From: JALZAI01 sp038212215
GTDB taxonomy: Bacteria > Actinomycetota > Actinomycetes > Mycobacteriales > Jatrophihabitantaceae
Direction: 5' to 3'
DNA: 64,000 bases
Assembly: GCA_038212215.1 (NCBI GenBank)
Contig: JBBQUT010000015.1
Coordinates: 1 to 64,000, forward strand
The position numbers and the translations under genes are program-made. The notes beneath the pieces were generated by a model that did not search any database, was not told the DNA's origin, and was given only the letters and a program-made list of their open reading frames with translations. Of the stretch, positions 18,409-26,802 are shown in pieces (positions within the stretch are counted from its first letter, which is position 1; the number at the start of each line of letters is the position of its first letter).

Positions 18409-20443
18409 TGGCGACCGCCAACCCACCGGATTCAGAGCGGCGGCTGCGCAGGTCGACGACCGCTGCCGTCTCGCGTGCGACGGCGTCGGCGCGGGCATCG
18501 CGCTCGTCCGGCGCGAGCGCCATCGCCGTATGCACTGCGCGTAGCGCTGCCTCCGACGAGCGGTGCAGGGCGGCCGCGCGCGCCTGGAAGTCGTCGCGAA
18601 GCGCGCGTTGCGTTGCCCGCAGCGCGTCCCTGCTGTCCTTGGACACCATGAAGGCCACCTCGTCGACGTAGCGGCGCGCGGCGTTCTTGGCCTGCTGACG
18701 CCGATACGCGGTCTGCCGTCGCCGTTCGTCGCGGATCACCTTCTGCCCGATGCCGGCTGCGAGCACGAGCGCCAGTGGCGCGATGACGGGCAGCAGGAGA
18801 TGCCCGAGTGCACCGACGAGGATCATCGGGACGAGCGTGGCGGTGCGGCCAGCCATCAGCATCGACGCCACCCTCCCGCCGGGATTCTCGAGGCTGGCCG
18901 CGGTCGCCATTCGAACGTTGGCCAGCGAGTCACTCACGCTCGCCGATCGTGCGCTGGTCACCTCGCTGGCGGCCAGGTCGAAGGTCGATGCGACGCTCTC
19001 GGCAAGCTCGCTGGCCATGGAGTCCATTCGGTCGTAGTTGGCGACGGCCGCCGCGACGACCTGGCGCCGTAGCCACACTTCGATGTCGGGCCAGGTCTGG
19101 TTCGGGTCCCCTTCGTCGATGATCGCCTCCACGTCGCGCATGACCGTGCGCAGCCGCTCCTGCAGATCGAACTCGACGTTGGCGACGAGGTCCTGGATGC
19201 CGTCGGTGAGCATCTGTTGCCACGTCGCGGTGGGCGCGGCGAGCCGCCGTGTCTTTTGCTGGGCCTCGTCGAGGCGCTGAATGACCTGCTCGGCACGCTC
19301 GGGTCGTTCGAGTACCGCATGCTCGGCGCGCAAGCTGTCCTCGAGCTGCGCCGCGATGAACTCGACCTCCCCCTCGGCTGTCTCGACAGTCCGCGCCGTC
19401 CCCGCAGGCACGACCGTCCCAAGCAGGAAGTCGACGAGCGCGGGAAAGCCCGACTCGACCAGCAGGTGCGGGTCCTTCGGCGCGCCCAGCCGCAGGAAGG
19501 ACGAGACCGGGATGACCGGCACCTCGAGGCCTGCGACGCGCAGATGCTGCTCGTCCAGCTCGACGATGCGTCGCCAGTCCAGGTAGAGATCGGTCTTGGT
19601 GACCACGCAAGCGGCGTTGGCGCAGCGCGCGACCGCCTCCTTCAGGAACTCCAACTCGGGCGCGGTGAGCTCCTGCGAGGCGTCGGTGACGAACAGCAAA
19701 CCTTCCGCCTGGGACAGGGCGCTAAGTGTGATCACCCCGTGGGCGGAGTCGAGCCCGCCCACGCCCGGGGTGTCGACAAGGCACAGGCCCGAACGCAGCA
19801 TCCTGTGCGGCAGCACGACCTCGACCATGCGCAGTCGCCGACGGTTGCCAGGGTTGCCCGCCTCCGAGACGAACCCCGCCAGAGCCTCGAGTGGGACGTT
19901 CTGGACGGCAGGGTGCGGATCGTCCGCGCTCGGTTCGACGTGGGCGCTCGCCGCGGTCTGCTCGCCGAAGCGCACCGCAGTCGGCACCGCGGTCACGATG
20001 TCGGCGTCGACCGGGCAGACCGCGGTCTGCAGCAGGGCGTTGACGAGCGTGCTCTTGCCGCGCTTGAACTCGCCGACGACTGCGACCGACACCAGCTGAT
20101 CGGCGACGTGCGCGCGTGTCTGGTCGAGATGGTCGAGGAGATCCGTGCGGCCGCTGATCAGGGCGAGGCGGCGGCCCTCGTCGACGGTGCCGAGCACGTC
20201 CCGGATCGGGCTGGATTGCCCGTCCGGGCTGTCGGGCACCATGGGCCGAATCGGGCGCGCCTCGACGGATTCGTTGGCGGGGTGCGCGAGTTGCTCTGCC
20301 GCGGGCTCGGCGACAGGTGTTGCGGCGGGTTCGGGCGGGCGGCGCTCGCCTTCCTCCCAGGCGAGGAAGTGATGGCAGGACGCGCAGAACGTGGCGCCCG
20401 CATCGTTGCCGACGCCACAGTTGGCGCATCTGACCACAGCCAT
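18401..20443 (-). CDS. Dynamin-like GTPase with zinc ribbon and membrane hairpin
   Basis: The 680-residue protein starts at ATG 20443. It opens with a zinc ribbon: CANC (6-9) and CASC (20-23) followed by HHFLAW. A disordered Pro/Glu-rich linker leads to the GTPase domain with P-loop GEFKRGKS (124-131), LVDTPGVGG (G3) and VVTKTDLY (G4). Near residue 560 a hydrophobic hairpin (VPMILVGALGHLLLPVIAPL and onward) could insert into membrane; a coiled C-terminus follows. This is the organisation of bacterial dynamin-like membrane-remodelling proteins. The zinc ribbon closely resembles the one on the protein at 43386-44471, which ties both to the eCIS locus. It is divergent from the cap gene, with 139 bases between. 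Confidence 0.85.
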   Translation of the reverse strand: MAVVRCANCGVGNDAGATFCASCHHFLAWEEGERRPPEPAATPVAEPAAEQLAHPANESVEARPIRPMVPDSPDGQSSPIRDVLGTVDEGRRLALISGRTDLLDHLDQTRAHVADQLVSVAVVGEFKRGKSTLVNALLQTAVCPVDADIVTAVPTAVRFGEQTAASAHVEPSADDPHPAVQNVPLEALAGFVSEAGNPGNRRRLRMVEVVLPHRMLRSGLCLVDTPGVGGLDSAHGVITLSALSQAEGLLFVTDASQELTAPELEFLKEAVARCANAACVVTKTDLYLDWRRIVELDEQHLRVAGLEVPVIPVSSFLRLGAPKDPHLLVESGFPALVDFLLGTVVPAGTARTVETAEGEVEFIAAQLEDSLRAEHAVLERPERAEQVIQRLDEAQQKTRRLAAPTATWQQMLTDGIQDLVANVEFDLQERLRTVMRDVEAIIDEGDPNQTWPDIEVWLRRQVVAAAVANYDRMDSMASELAESVASTFDLAASEVTSARSASVSDSLANVRMATAASLENPGGRVASMLMAGRTATLVPMILVGALGHLLLPVIAPLALVLAAGIGQKVIRDERRRQTAYRRQQAKNAARRYVDEVAFMVSKDSRDALRATQRALRDDFQARAAALHRSSEAALRAVHTAMALAPDERDARADAVARETAAVVDLRSRRSESGGLAVANG

Positions 20444-20582
20444 TCTCACCCGTCGCTCCGCAGGCAATTTCCGATCATTGTGCTCTAGGTGCCGCAGCGC
20501 GCAGAGGTTGCCCGAAGGGGCAGCGCCGGTTGCCCGCGACTCGTCCCGCGCAGGCCGCCTGTGATCCGGTGCACCCGGCACA

Positions 20583-21284
20583 GTGACGAAGATGATCCAG
20601 GACGTCGACGCTGCGCTGCGGCTGCTCGTCAGCCGCGAAGCGATCGAGGGTGCCGACGTCCAGGTCGTGTTCGACGCGCCGACCAAGGACTGGGCCGGGC
20701 GCCGCAACGCACCGACCATCGACCTGTACCTTTACGACATCCGCGAGGATCTGAGACGGCGCTCGCGTGGGCTGCTCAACGAATACGACGATGCGGCGAC
20801 CCTGCAGGCCCGAACGGTCCCACCGCGATACTTCAAGCTGTCTTATCTGATCACCGCCTGGACGCAGCGTCCAGAGGACGAACACCGCCTGCTGACCGCG
20901 TTGTTGTACTGCTTTCTTCGCCACGATGCGATTCCCGCCGATCTGCTCGTGGGATCGCTGGCCGAACTTGGGCTGCCGGTCCCGATGACCGTGGGCCTGC
21001 CGCCGCCTGAGGACCGGGCGTTCGCCGACGTCTGGTCGGCACTCGGCGGGGAGTTGAAGCCATCGCTCGACGTCGTCGTCAGCGCGCCGGTAGACACCGG
21101 CCAGCGGTACCCGGTCGGGCCGCCGGTGACCGCGCCGCCGCTGGTCTCGACCGGCGGACGGCACGGCGACTGGCCGCCGCGCCGGCAACGCCAAGGTCGT
21201 CCAGCGGCTGGCACAAACGCCGCGCCGGAAGAGGCGGTGACGCGGCCGGCGATGCGCCGCCAACGACGGGGCCGCGACACGTGA
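20583..21284 (+). CDS. eCIS cap protein (DUF4255, Afp16/Pvc16-like)
   Basis: The first 150 residues follow the DUF4255 pattern: MIQDVDAALRLLVSREAIEG, a segment PTIDLYLYDIREDLRRR, and FKLSYLITAWTQRPEDEHRL. DUF4255 proteins cap the end of the tube and sheath of contractile injection systems, ending polymerisation. The last 80 residues are Pro/Arg-rich and likely disordered. The 233-residue protein starts at GTG 20583. It begins the plus-strand structural series, followed after 92 bases by the AAA+ gene. The C-terminal extension is longer than the domain needs. Confidence 0.88.
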   Translation: MTKMIQDVDAALRLLVSREAIEGADVQVVFDAPTKDWAGRRNAPTIDLYLYDIREDLRRRSRGLLNEYDDAATLQARTVPPRYFKLSYLITAWTQRPEDEHRLLTALLYCFLRHDAIPADLLVGSLAELGLPVPMTVGLPPPEDRAFADVWSALGGELKPSLDVVVSAPVDTGQRYPVGPPVTAPPLVSTGGRHGDWPPRRQRQGRPAAGTNAAPEEAVTRPAMRRQRRGRDT

Positions 21285-21376
21285 GCGACGCTTGCGAGCG
21301 AACCATGAGCATCGGGCCTGATCATCCGGACGGAGTCCGGACGTGAGCGACGCTGCTGGCGCGACGGAGTGCCGAC

Positions 21377-23416
21377 GTGAGTGACCCGAGCCTGGGCTAC
21401 CTGCTCGCGCGAGTGGCGCTTGTCCAGGACCGCATCCGCACCCTGGTCGCCCACCGCAGGCAGGACGATCCCGCACCCGACGATCCGTTCCGCGGGCTCT
21501 ACCTGAGCGATGACGCCGTCGAGCGGTTGCTGCAGCCCGCTGCAGCAACGCCCGAACCGGATACCCGGCGCCGGGAGGCGGTGGAGCACGACGCCGACGT
21601 GGCGGAGCGGTCCGGCGCGATGATCCGGCTGCGTTGGCTGGCATCCGCAGCGGGGCTAACCGCCGTCGACACGGAGTTGCTCCTGATCGCCCTCGTGCCC
21701 GATCTCGACAGTCGATACGAGCGTCTTTACGGCTATCTGAACGACGATGTGACACGGCGCCGCGCGACGATCGGGTTGGCGCTGGACATCATCGCGCTTT
21801 CGCCGGTGTCGGCGTCGGTGCGGGCCCGACTGAGCGCGAGCGCTCCCCTGGTCAACTGGGGCCTGGTCGAGGTGGAGGAGCCGGATCGGCCCTTCCTGAC
21901 CCGCGCGCTACGCGTGCCCGACCGGGTGACCGCCCACCTGCTCGGCGACGACGGCGTCGACCCTGCTCTGTCCGGTGTGCTCTCCGAAGCGAGGCCGCAC
22001 GATGCGGCACCAGCCGCCGGCATCGCGAGGGCCCTCGGCGCGGGAGCAGGGCTGGTGCACGTGCGTGAGCGCGTTCGGGGCACCGGCGCGAGCATCGCGA
22101 TTGCGGCCCTCGAGCGAGTGGACCGTAGTGCCGTCCACATTGATCTCACACGGGTGGTGGCTGAGGCCGATGCGGCGAACTTGGTGCGGCTCGCGGCACG
22201 CGAGGCGTTGCTGCGCGACGGCGGGGTGGTTGCCGGCCCGGTCGAGGCGCTCGCCGAGAGCGCGCCGAGCGTCCTGCGCCGGCTCGCTGAAGCGCCGGTG
22301 CCGGTGCTGACGTACGGGCCAAGTTCGTGGGACCCGTACTGGACCGATGTCGTCCCGCTGCTTGTCGAGTCGTCGCTGCCCTCGGCCGAGCAGCGCGCGT
22401 CGATCTGGCACCAGCACCTCAGCGACGGCCTCGCCCACCTCGATCCGGCGGTGACTGCGCATTTCGTACTCGGCCCCACCCAGGTTTCCCGCGCTGTGCA
22501 GGCCGCCCGCACAGCAACGCTGCTCACCGGGACGATTGCCGACGCGGATGACCTGCGCAGCGGCGCGCGCGCGCAGAACGCGGCCGGACTGGAAAGGTTG
22601 GCCCGGCGCATCGAGCCCGAGGTCAGCTGGGCGGATCTCGTGCTTCCTGCGAATGTGTTAGCCGGCTTGCACGACCTTGCCGGTCGCGCCCGGCATCGCG
22701 AGATTGTGCTGCGCGAGTGGCGGATGCGCCCGGGCGGCGGACGTGGCAGTGGCATCACCGCGCTGTTCGCGGGTGATTCGGGCACCGGAAAGACCATGTC
22801 GGCCGAGGCGATAGCCGGCGAACTGGGGCTCGACCTCTACACCGTCAATCTGGCCACGGTGATCGACAAGTATGTCGGCGAGACCGAGAAGAATCTCGAG
22901 CGGATCTTCGCCGAAGCAAGCGGGGTCAACGCCGTGTTGCTGTTCGACGAGGCAGACGCAATCTTCGGCAAGCGCAGTGAAGTGCGCGACGCGCATGATC
23001 GTTACGCCAACATCGAAAGCGCGTATCTGCTGCAACGCATGGAAACGTTCGACGGCCTGGCGGTGCTTGCGACTAATCTGCGCGCGAACATCGACGAGGC
23101 CTTTACCCGTCGTTTGGACGCGATCATCGACTTTCCAGAGCCTTCGGAGCAGCTCCGCCTGGAACTGTGGCGCCGCTGTCTCGCGGCCCCGGCGCCGGTG
23201 GACGACGACGTCGATCTCGAGTTCTGCGCACAGGCTTTCACCCTGTCCGGCGGCAATATCAGGTCCATTGCCGTCACCGCCGGATACCGAGCGGCCGCCG
23301 CCAAAGCGCCGATCAACATGACTGATGTGATCACCGCCGTGCAGCAGGAGTACCGAAAGCTCGGCAGGCTCGTGGTCGAGCAGGAATTCGGCGATCATCT
23401 GATCGGTGGTCGATGA
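21377..23416 (+). CDS. eCIS AAA+ ATPase (Afp15/Pvc15-like)
   Basis: The 679-residue protein has an N-terminal domain with the family mark LTAVDTELLLIALVPDLDSR (about 94-113) followed by YERLYGYLNDD. Its C-terminal AAA+ module has Walker A GDSGTGKT (466-473), Walker B VLLFDEAD (520-527), sensor-1 ATN (565-567) and arginine finger region FTRRLD (576-581). Pvc15/Afp15-type ATPases are needed to assemble the particle or load cargo. All catalytic residues are in place. It starts at GTG 21377. The 92 bases before it contain three copies of a short ACGTGAG(C/T)GACSC motif. Confidence 0.92.
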   Translation: MSDPSLGYLLARVALVQDRIRTLVAHRRQDDPAPDDPFRGLYLSDDAVERLLQPAAATPEPDTRRREAVEHDADVAERSGAMIRLRWLASAAGLTAVDTELLLIALVPDLDSRYERLYGYLNDDVTRRRATIGLALDIIALSPVSASVRARLSASAPLVNWGLVEVEEPDRPFLTRALRVPDRVTAHLLGDDGVDPALSGVLSEARPHDAAPAAGIARALGAGAGLVHVRERVRGTGASIAIAALERVDRSAVHIDLTRVVAEADAANLVRLAAREALLRDGGVVAGPVEALAESAPSVLRRLAEAPVPVLTYGPSSWDPYWTDVVPLLVESSLPSAEQRASIWHQHLSDGLAHLDPAVTAHFVLGPTQVSRAVQAARTATLLTGTIADADDLRSGARAQNAAGLERLARRIEPEVSWADLVLPANVLAGLHDLAGRARHREIVLREWRMRPGGGRGSGITALFAGDSGTGKTMSAEAIAGELGLDLYTVNLATVIDKYVGETEKNLERIFAEASGVNAVLLFDEADAIFGKRSEVRDAHDRYANIESAYLLQRMETFDGLAVLATNLRANIDEAFTRRLDAIIDFPEPSEQLRLELWRRCLAAPAPVDDDVDLEFCAQAFTLSGGNIRSIAVTAGYRAAAAKAPINMTDVITAVQQEYRKLGRLVVEQEFGDHLIGGR

Positions 23417-23462
23417 CCGCACTGCCCGCACCCGAATACACTCCGTAACGCAGAGGAGCGTG

Positions 23463-25706
23463 ATGGGGTATCGGCTCGGCGTGGACATCGGCACCACCTA
23501 CACGGCGGCGGCGATCTTCCGTGACGGCAAGGCCGAGATGCTCGGCCTTGGAAACCGGGCGATGCAGATCCCGTCGGTGCTGTTCCTCAAGGCGGACGGT
23601 GAGTTTCTCGTCGGCGAGGCTGCCGAGGCGCGGGGTGCGGCCGAACCCGAGCGGGTGGCGCGCGAGTTCAAGCGGCGCATCGGCGACTCGGTCCCGATCC
23701 TGGTTGGCGGGACTCCGTTCGCGGCCGAAGCGCTAACGGCTCGGCTGCTGTCCTGGGTCGTCGCCGTGGCCACCGAGCGGCAGGGCGAGCCACCGGAGAC
23801 GATCACCGTGTCGCACCCGGCGAACTGGGGCGGCTTCAAGATGGACCTGCTGCGCCAGTCATTCCTGCTCGCCGATCTCGCCGACGTGCGCACCTGCACT
23901 GAGCCTGAAGCGGCTGCGGTCACCTATGCCACCCGCCAGCGTGTCGCGGCGGGCGAATGCATCGCGGTGTACGACCTCGGGGGCGGCACGTTCGACGCGG
24001 CCGTACTTCGCAACGACGACGGGCACTTCACCGTGCTAGGCGCGCCCGAAGGCATCGAACACCTCGGCGGCGTGGACTTCGACGAAGCGTTGTTCCAGCA
24101 CGTCCTGCGCTCGATCGACGCCGACACGCTCGACCTCGACCCCGACGATCCTGACATCGTGTGGGCGCTGCAGAGGCTGCGCCGCGAGTGCGTCGAGGCG
24201 AAGGAACTGCTGTCGGCGGACACCGAAACGGTGCTATCGGTCGTGCTCGGTACGACCCGGACGTCGGTCCGGCTCACGCGTGGCGAGTTCGAGGACCTGC
24301 TTCGCCCCACGATCGAAGAGACGATCGGGACCATGCGGCGGGTGCTTCGCTCGGCGGGCGTCGAAGCGCAGCAACTGTCGGCGTTCGTGCTGGTGGGCGG
24401 TTCGTCTCGGATCCCGCTGGTCAGCGAAATTCTGGGCGAGTTCGGGCGTCCGCTGGCGATGGACACCCACCCCAAGCACGACATCGCGTTGGGTGCTGCC
24501 CTGTTGGCCGGGGCCGGCGCCGGGGATGCGGACGGTCGGGTCGCTGAGCCGATCGCCGGTACCGCGACGGTGATCGCGGCTGCGACTGATGACACCGCGC
24601 CGCAACCGCTTGGCGCTGCGGACTCCTCGCCTCGCCGTTCGGGCCGGTCCTCCTGGACCGATGGCAACGGGAGCGCCCTTCGCTCGCGGCGCGGCGCGCT
24701 GCTTGCCGCGGCAGCCACGGTCGTCGTCGCCGGAGGTGCGGTGGCGTACGCGGCGTGGCCGAACGGTGCTGGCGGCCCCGCACAGACGACCAGCAGCACG
24801 TCGCCGCCGCCGTCATCGCCCTCCCCGTCCTCGCCGGCTTCATCGACTACGCGGCCCGCAGTCACTGCGTTTGCGCCCGACGTGTTGCTTATCCCCCGGC
24901 AGGCGGGTCCGCTGAGCCAGATTTGGTCAGTGAAAGCTGACGGAACCGCGGCGCGTCCACTCACCGACGGCAAGCACGACGACGGTCTGCCGGCGATGTC
25001 CCACAACCGAACCGTGTTCGCGTATGTCCGCACCGTGGGCAGGGATCCGAGAAATTCCACCGTACGTCTGCTGAACGCCGACGGCACGAATGATCGGGAG
25101 CTGCCGGTCACGAACGACTCGAGATGCCCGTCTGCTCGACGCCCGGCCTTCAGCCCTAACGGCACGGAATTGGCGGCGCAGTGTTATCTCGGCACCGGCG
25201 ATGTCGCAATCTATCTGGCCAGTTTGTCCGGGCGGCTCGGCAGGCTGCTGGTACGCGGAGACGTGGGCGACCCGACGTTCTCCACGGACGGCCGCACGGT
25301 GGCGTTCTGGCAGCGGGTGCCCGGCGCCGCCCGTGACACGCGGCTCGCCGAGGTGGCGACATCCGGAGGTTCACCTTTAGGTCTTACCGCTGGCAGCGCG
25401 AAGGACAACGATCCGGCGTGGTCACCGGACGGGCGCTTCATCGCGTTTCGCCGCACGCTGAACGGCAACGCCGACATCGGCGTCTACGACGTGCGGGCGA
25501 AGACGGTCACCCGATTGACGTTCAGCGTGCAAGACGAACAGGACCCCAGCTGGTCTCCAGACGGCACCCAGATCGCCTACAAGTACGGGCCGACCGGCCG
25601 CACCCAAGTGTGGGTAGTGAACGCGGACGGCACCGGGAAACCGCATGCGATGTTCTCGCCGCCGCCCGGAATCACGCCGGACACGCCGGTGTGGACAGCC
25701 CGCTGA
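23463..25706 (+). CDS. Hsp70-like ATPase fused to membrane-anchored beta-propeller
   Basis: The 747-residue protein joins two unrelated modules. Residues 1-355 form an actin/Hsp70-type ATPase: phosphate-1 VDIGTTYTAAA (7-17), phosphate-2 YDLGGGTFDAAV (170-181), adenosine motif LVGGSSRIPLV (310-320). The substrate-binding part of DnaK is absent. A membrane helix (411-432) and a Ser/Pro/Thr linker (433-465) lead to a TolB/WD40-like propeller (470-747) with repeats such as PAWSPDGRFIAF and PSWSPDGTQIAY. The propeller should lie outside the membrane and the ATPase inside. AGAGGAGC precedes ATG 23463; the gene follows the AAA+ gene by 46 bases. It may link an outside signal to eCIS assembly or firing; that is inference. 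Confidence 0.85.
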   Translation: MGYRLGVDIGTTYTAAAIFRDGKAEMLGLGNRAMQIPSVLFLKADGEFLVGEAAEARGAAEPERVAREFKRRIGDSVPILVGGTPFAAEALTARLLSWVVAVATERQGEPPETITVSHPANWGGFKMDLLRQSFLLADLADVRTCTEPEAAAVTYATRQRVAAGECIAVYDLGGGTFDAAVLRNDDGHFTVLGAPEGIEHLGGVDFDEALFQHVLRSIDADTLDLDPDDPDIVWALQRLRRECVEAKELLSADTETVLSVVLGTTRTSVRLTRGEFEDLLRPTIEETIGTMRRVLRSAGVEAQQLSAFVLVGGSSRIPLVSEILGEFGRPLAMDTHPKHDIALGAALLAGAGAGDADGRVAEPIAGTATVIAAATDDTAPQPLGAADSSPRRSGRSSWTDGNGSALRSRRGALLAAAATVVVAGGAVAYAAWPNGAGGPAQTTSSTSPPPSSPSPSSPASSTTRPAVTAFAPDVLLIPRQAGPLSQIWSVKADGTAARPLTDGKHDDGLPAMSHNRTVFAYVRTVGRDPRNSTVRLLNADGTNDRELPVTNDSRCPSARRPAFSPNGTELAAQCYLGTGDVAIYLASLSGRLGRLLVRGDVGDPTFSTDGRTVAFWQRVPGAARDTRLAEVATSGGSPLGLTAGSAKDNDPAWSPDGRFIAFRRTLNGNADIGVYDVRAKTVTRLTFSVQDEQDPSWSPDGTQIAYKYGPTGRTQVWVVNADGTGKPHAMFSPPPGITPDTPVWTAR

Positions 25707-25807
25707 GATGCCCGATCGGGCACCCAAATCTAGGCGGATGTGCACGATCACGGGCTGTTCGCGAGTGGACGACGGTGAGACGATGGTCTCGAGCGAGGGG
25801 TTGAGCT

Positions 25808-26527
25808 ATGCGCACTCACGACCACGACAGCGAATCTGCCGAGCTGCGCCCGAAGGCGGCGCGCCTCGACGAAGGGCCGAGCAACCTTCAGCTCCGCGCG
25901 GCGGCTCAGGGGCGAGGTGACGTCCTCGATCCGGGCGCGGTGCTCGGTCTGCAGCGGGCCGTCGGCAATGCGGGAGTGGTCGCCGCACTCGACGAGGACC
26001 GCTCTCCGGTGCATGAGGTCGTCGGGTCAGGCGGTGGGCAACCGCTGGCGTCCGACGTCCGTGGCGAGATGGAACAGCGTCTCGGCCACGACTTCGGCGA
26101 CGTTCGAGTGCATAGCGACAGCGCGGCGCACGATTCGGCGAAGTCGGTCAACGCGCACGCCTACACCGTCGGGTCGAGCGTCGTGTTCCAGCGAGATATG
26201 TACGACCCGTCCAGCGCCGGCGGCAAGACGATGCTCGCGCACGAGCTGACGCACGTCGTCCAGCAACGTCAGGGCGCGGTGGACGGAACGCCGACCGCCG
26301 GCGGGATCCGGGTGAGCGACCCGTCCGACCGCTTCGAACGCGAGGCGTCGGCGAATGCGGAGCGGGTGATGTCGCAGCCCGCCACCGCGCCGGTACAGCG
26401 CGACGCAACCGCGACCGGCGAGGTCGCCGTGCAACGCGAGGAAGCGCCCGAGGAGGAAGAAGAGGAGCCCACGGCGCAAGGCATGTTCATGCAGCGCGAG
26501 GAGGAAGAGGAAGAGACGACCGAATAG
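25808..26527 (+). CDS. DUF4157 eCIS-associated protein (metallopeptidase-like)
   Basis: The 239-residue protein has an N-terminal helix motif VLGLQRAVGNAGVVAAL (45-61), then the DUF4157 domain (about 78-156) with the mark LGHDFGDVRVH-like opening (RLGHDFGDVRVHSD) and the zinc-peptidase-like HELTH (145-149). DUF4157 is a known marker of eCIS-associated toxins and accessory proteins. The C-terminus (about 195-239) is disordered, with three V-Q-R/M-Q-R tripeptides and a run of glutamates. There is no separate toxin domain, so it may process or accompany other cargo. It follows the Hsp70-propeller gene by 101 bases and is convergent with the HNH protein gene. Confidence 0.88.
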   Translation: MRTHDHDSESAELRPKAARLDEGPSNLQLRAAAQGRGDVLDPGAVLGLQRAVGNAGVVAALDEDRSPVHEVVGSGGGQPLASDVRGEMEQRLGHDFGDVRVHSDSAAHDSAKSVNAHAYTVGSSVVFQRDMYDPSSAGGKTMLAHELTHVVQQRQGAVDGTPTAGGIRVSDPSDRFEREASANAERVMSQPATAPVQRDATATGEVAVQREEAPEEEEEEPTAQGMFMQREEEEEETTE

Positions 26528-26802
26528 GTTACCGCCCGTGCGGCGCTGCCCCGCGCCCGTGTGTGTTCATCATCACTGCGAGTACCGTCCTGCGTCGCTT
26601 GGCGCTGCCCGATTCGCTCTGGCGGGATCGGGCGACGACCCCGACGTGCAACGGCGGGCGGCCTAACGACGCCACGGTGTGACGTCGTAAGTCTCGATTG
26701 GTCGAGCGGGTACGGATCGAGATGATCAGGTTGGCGGCGACGTAGCTGGTATGCCCGAGGACCAGACTCGAGTACCCGGTGCGAAACGTGATAATACGAG
26801 CG

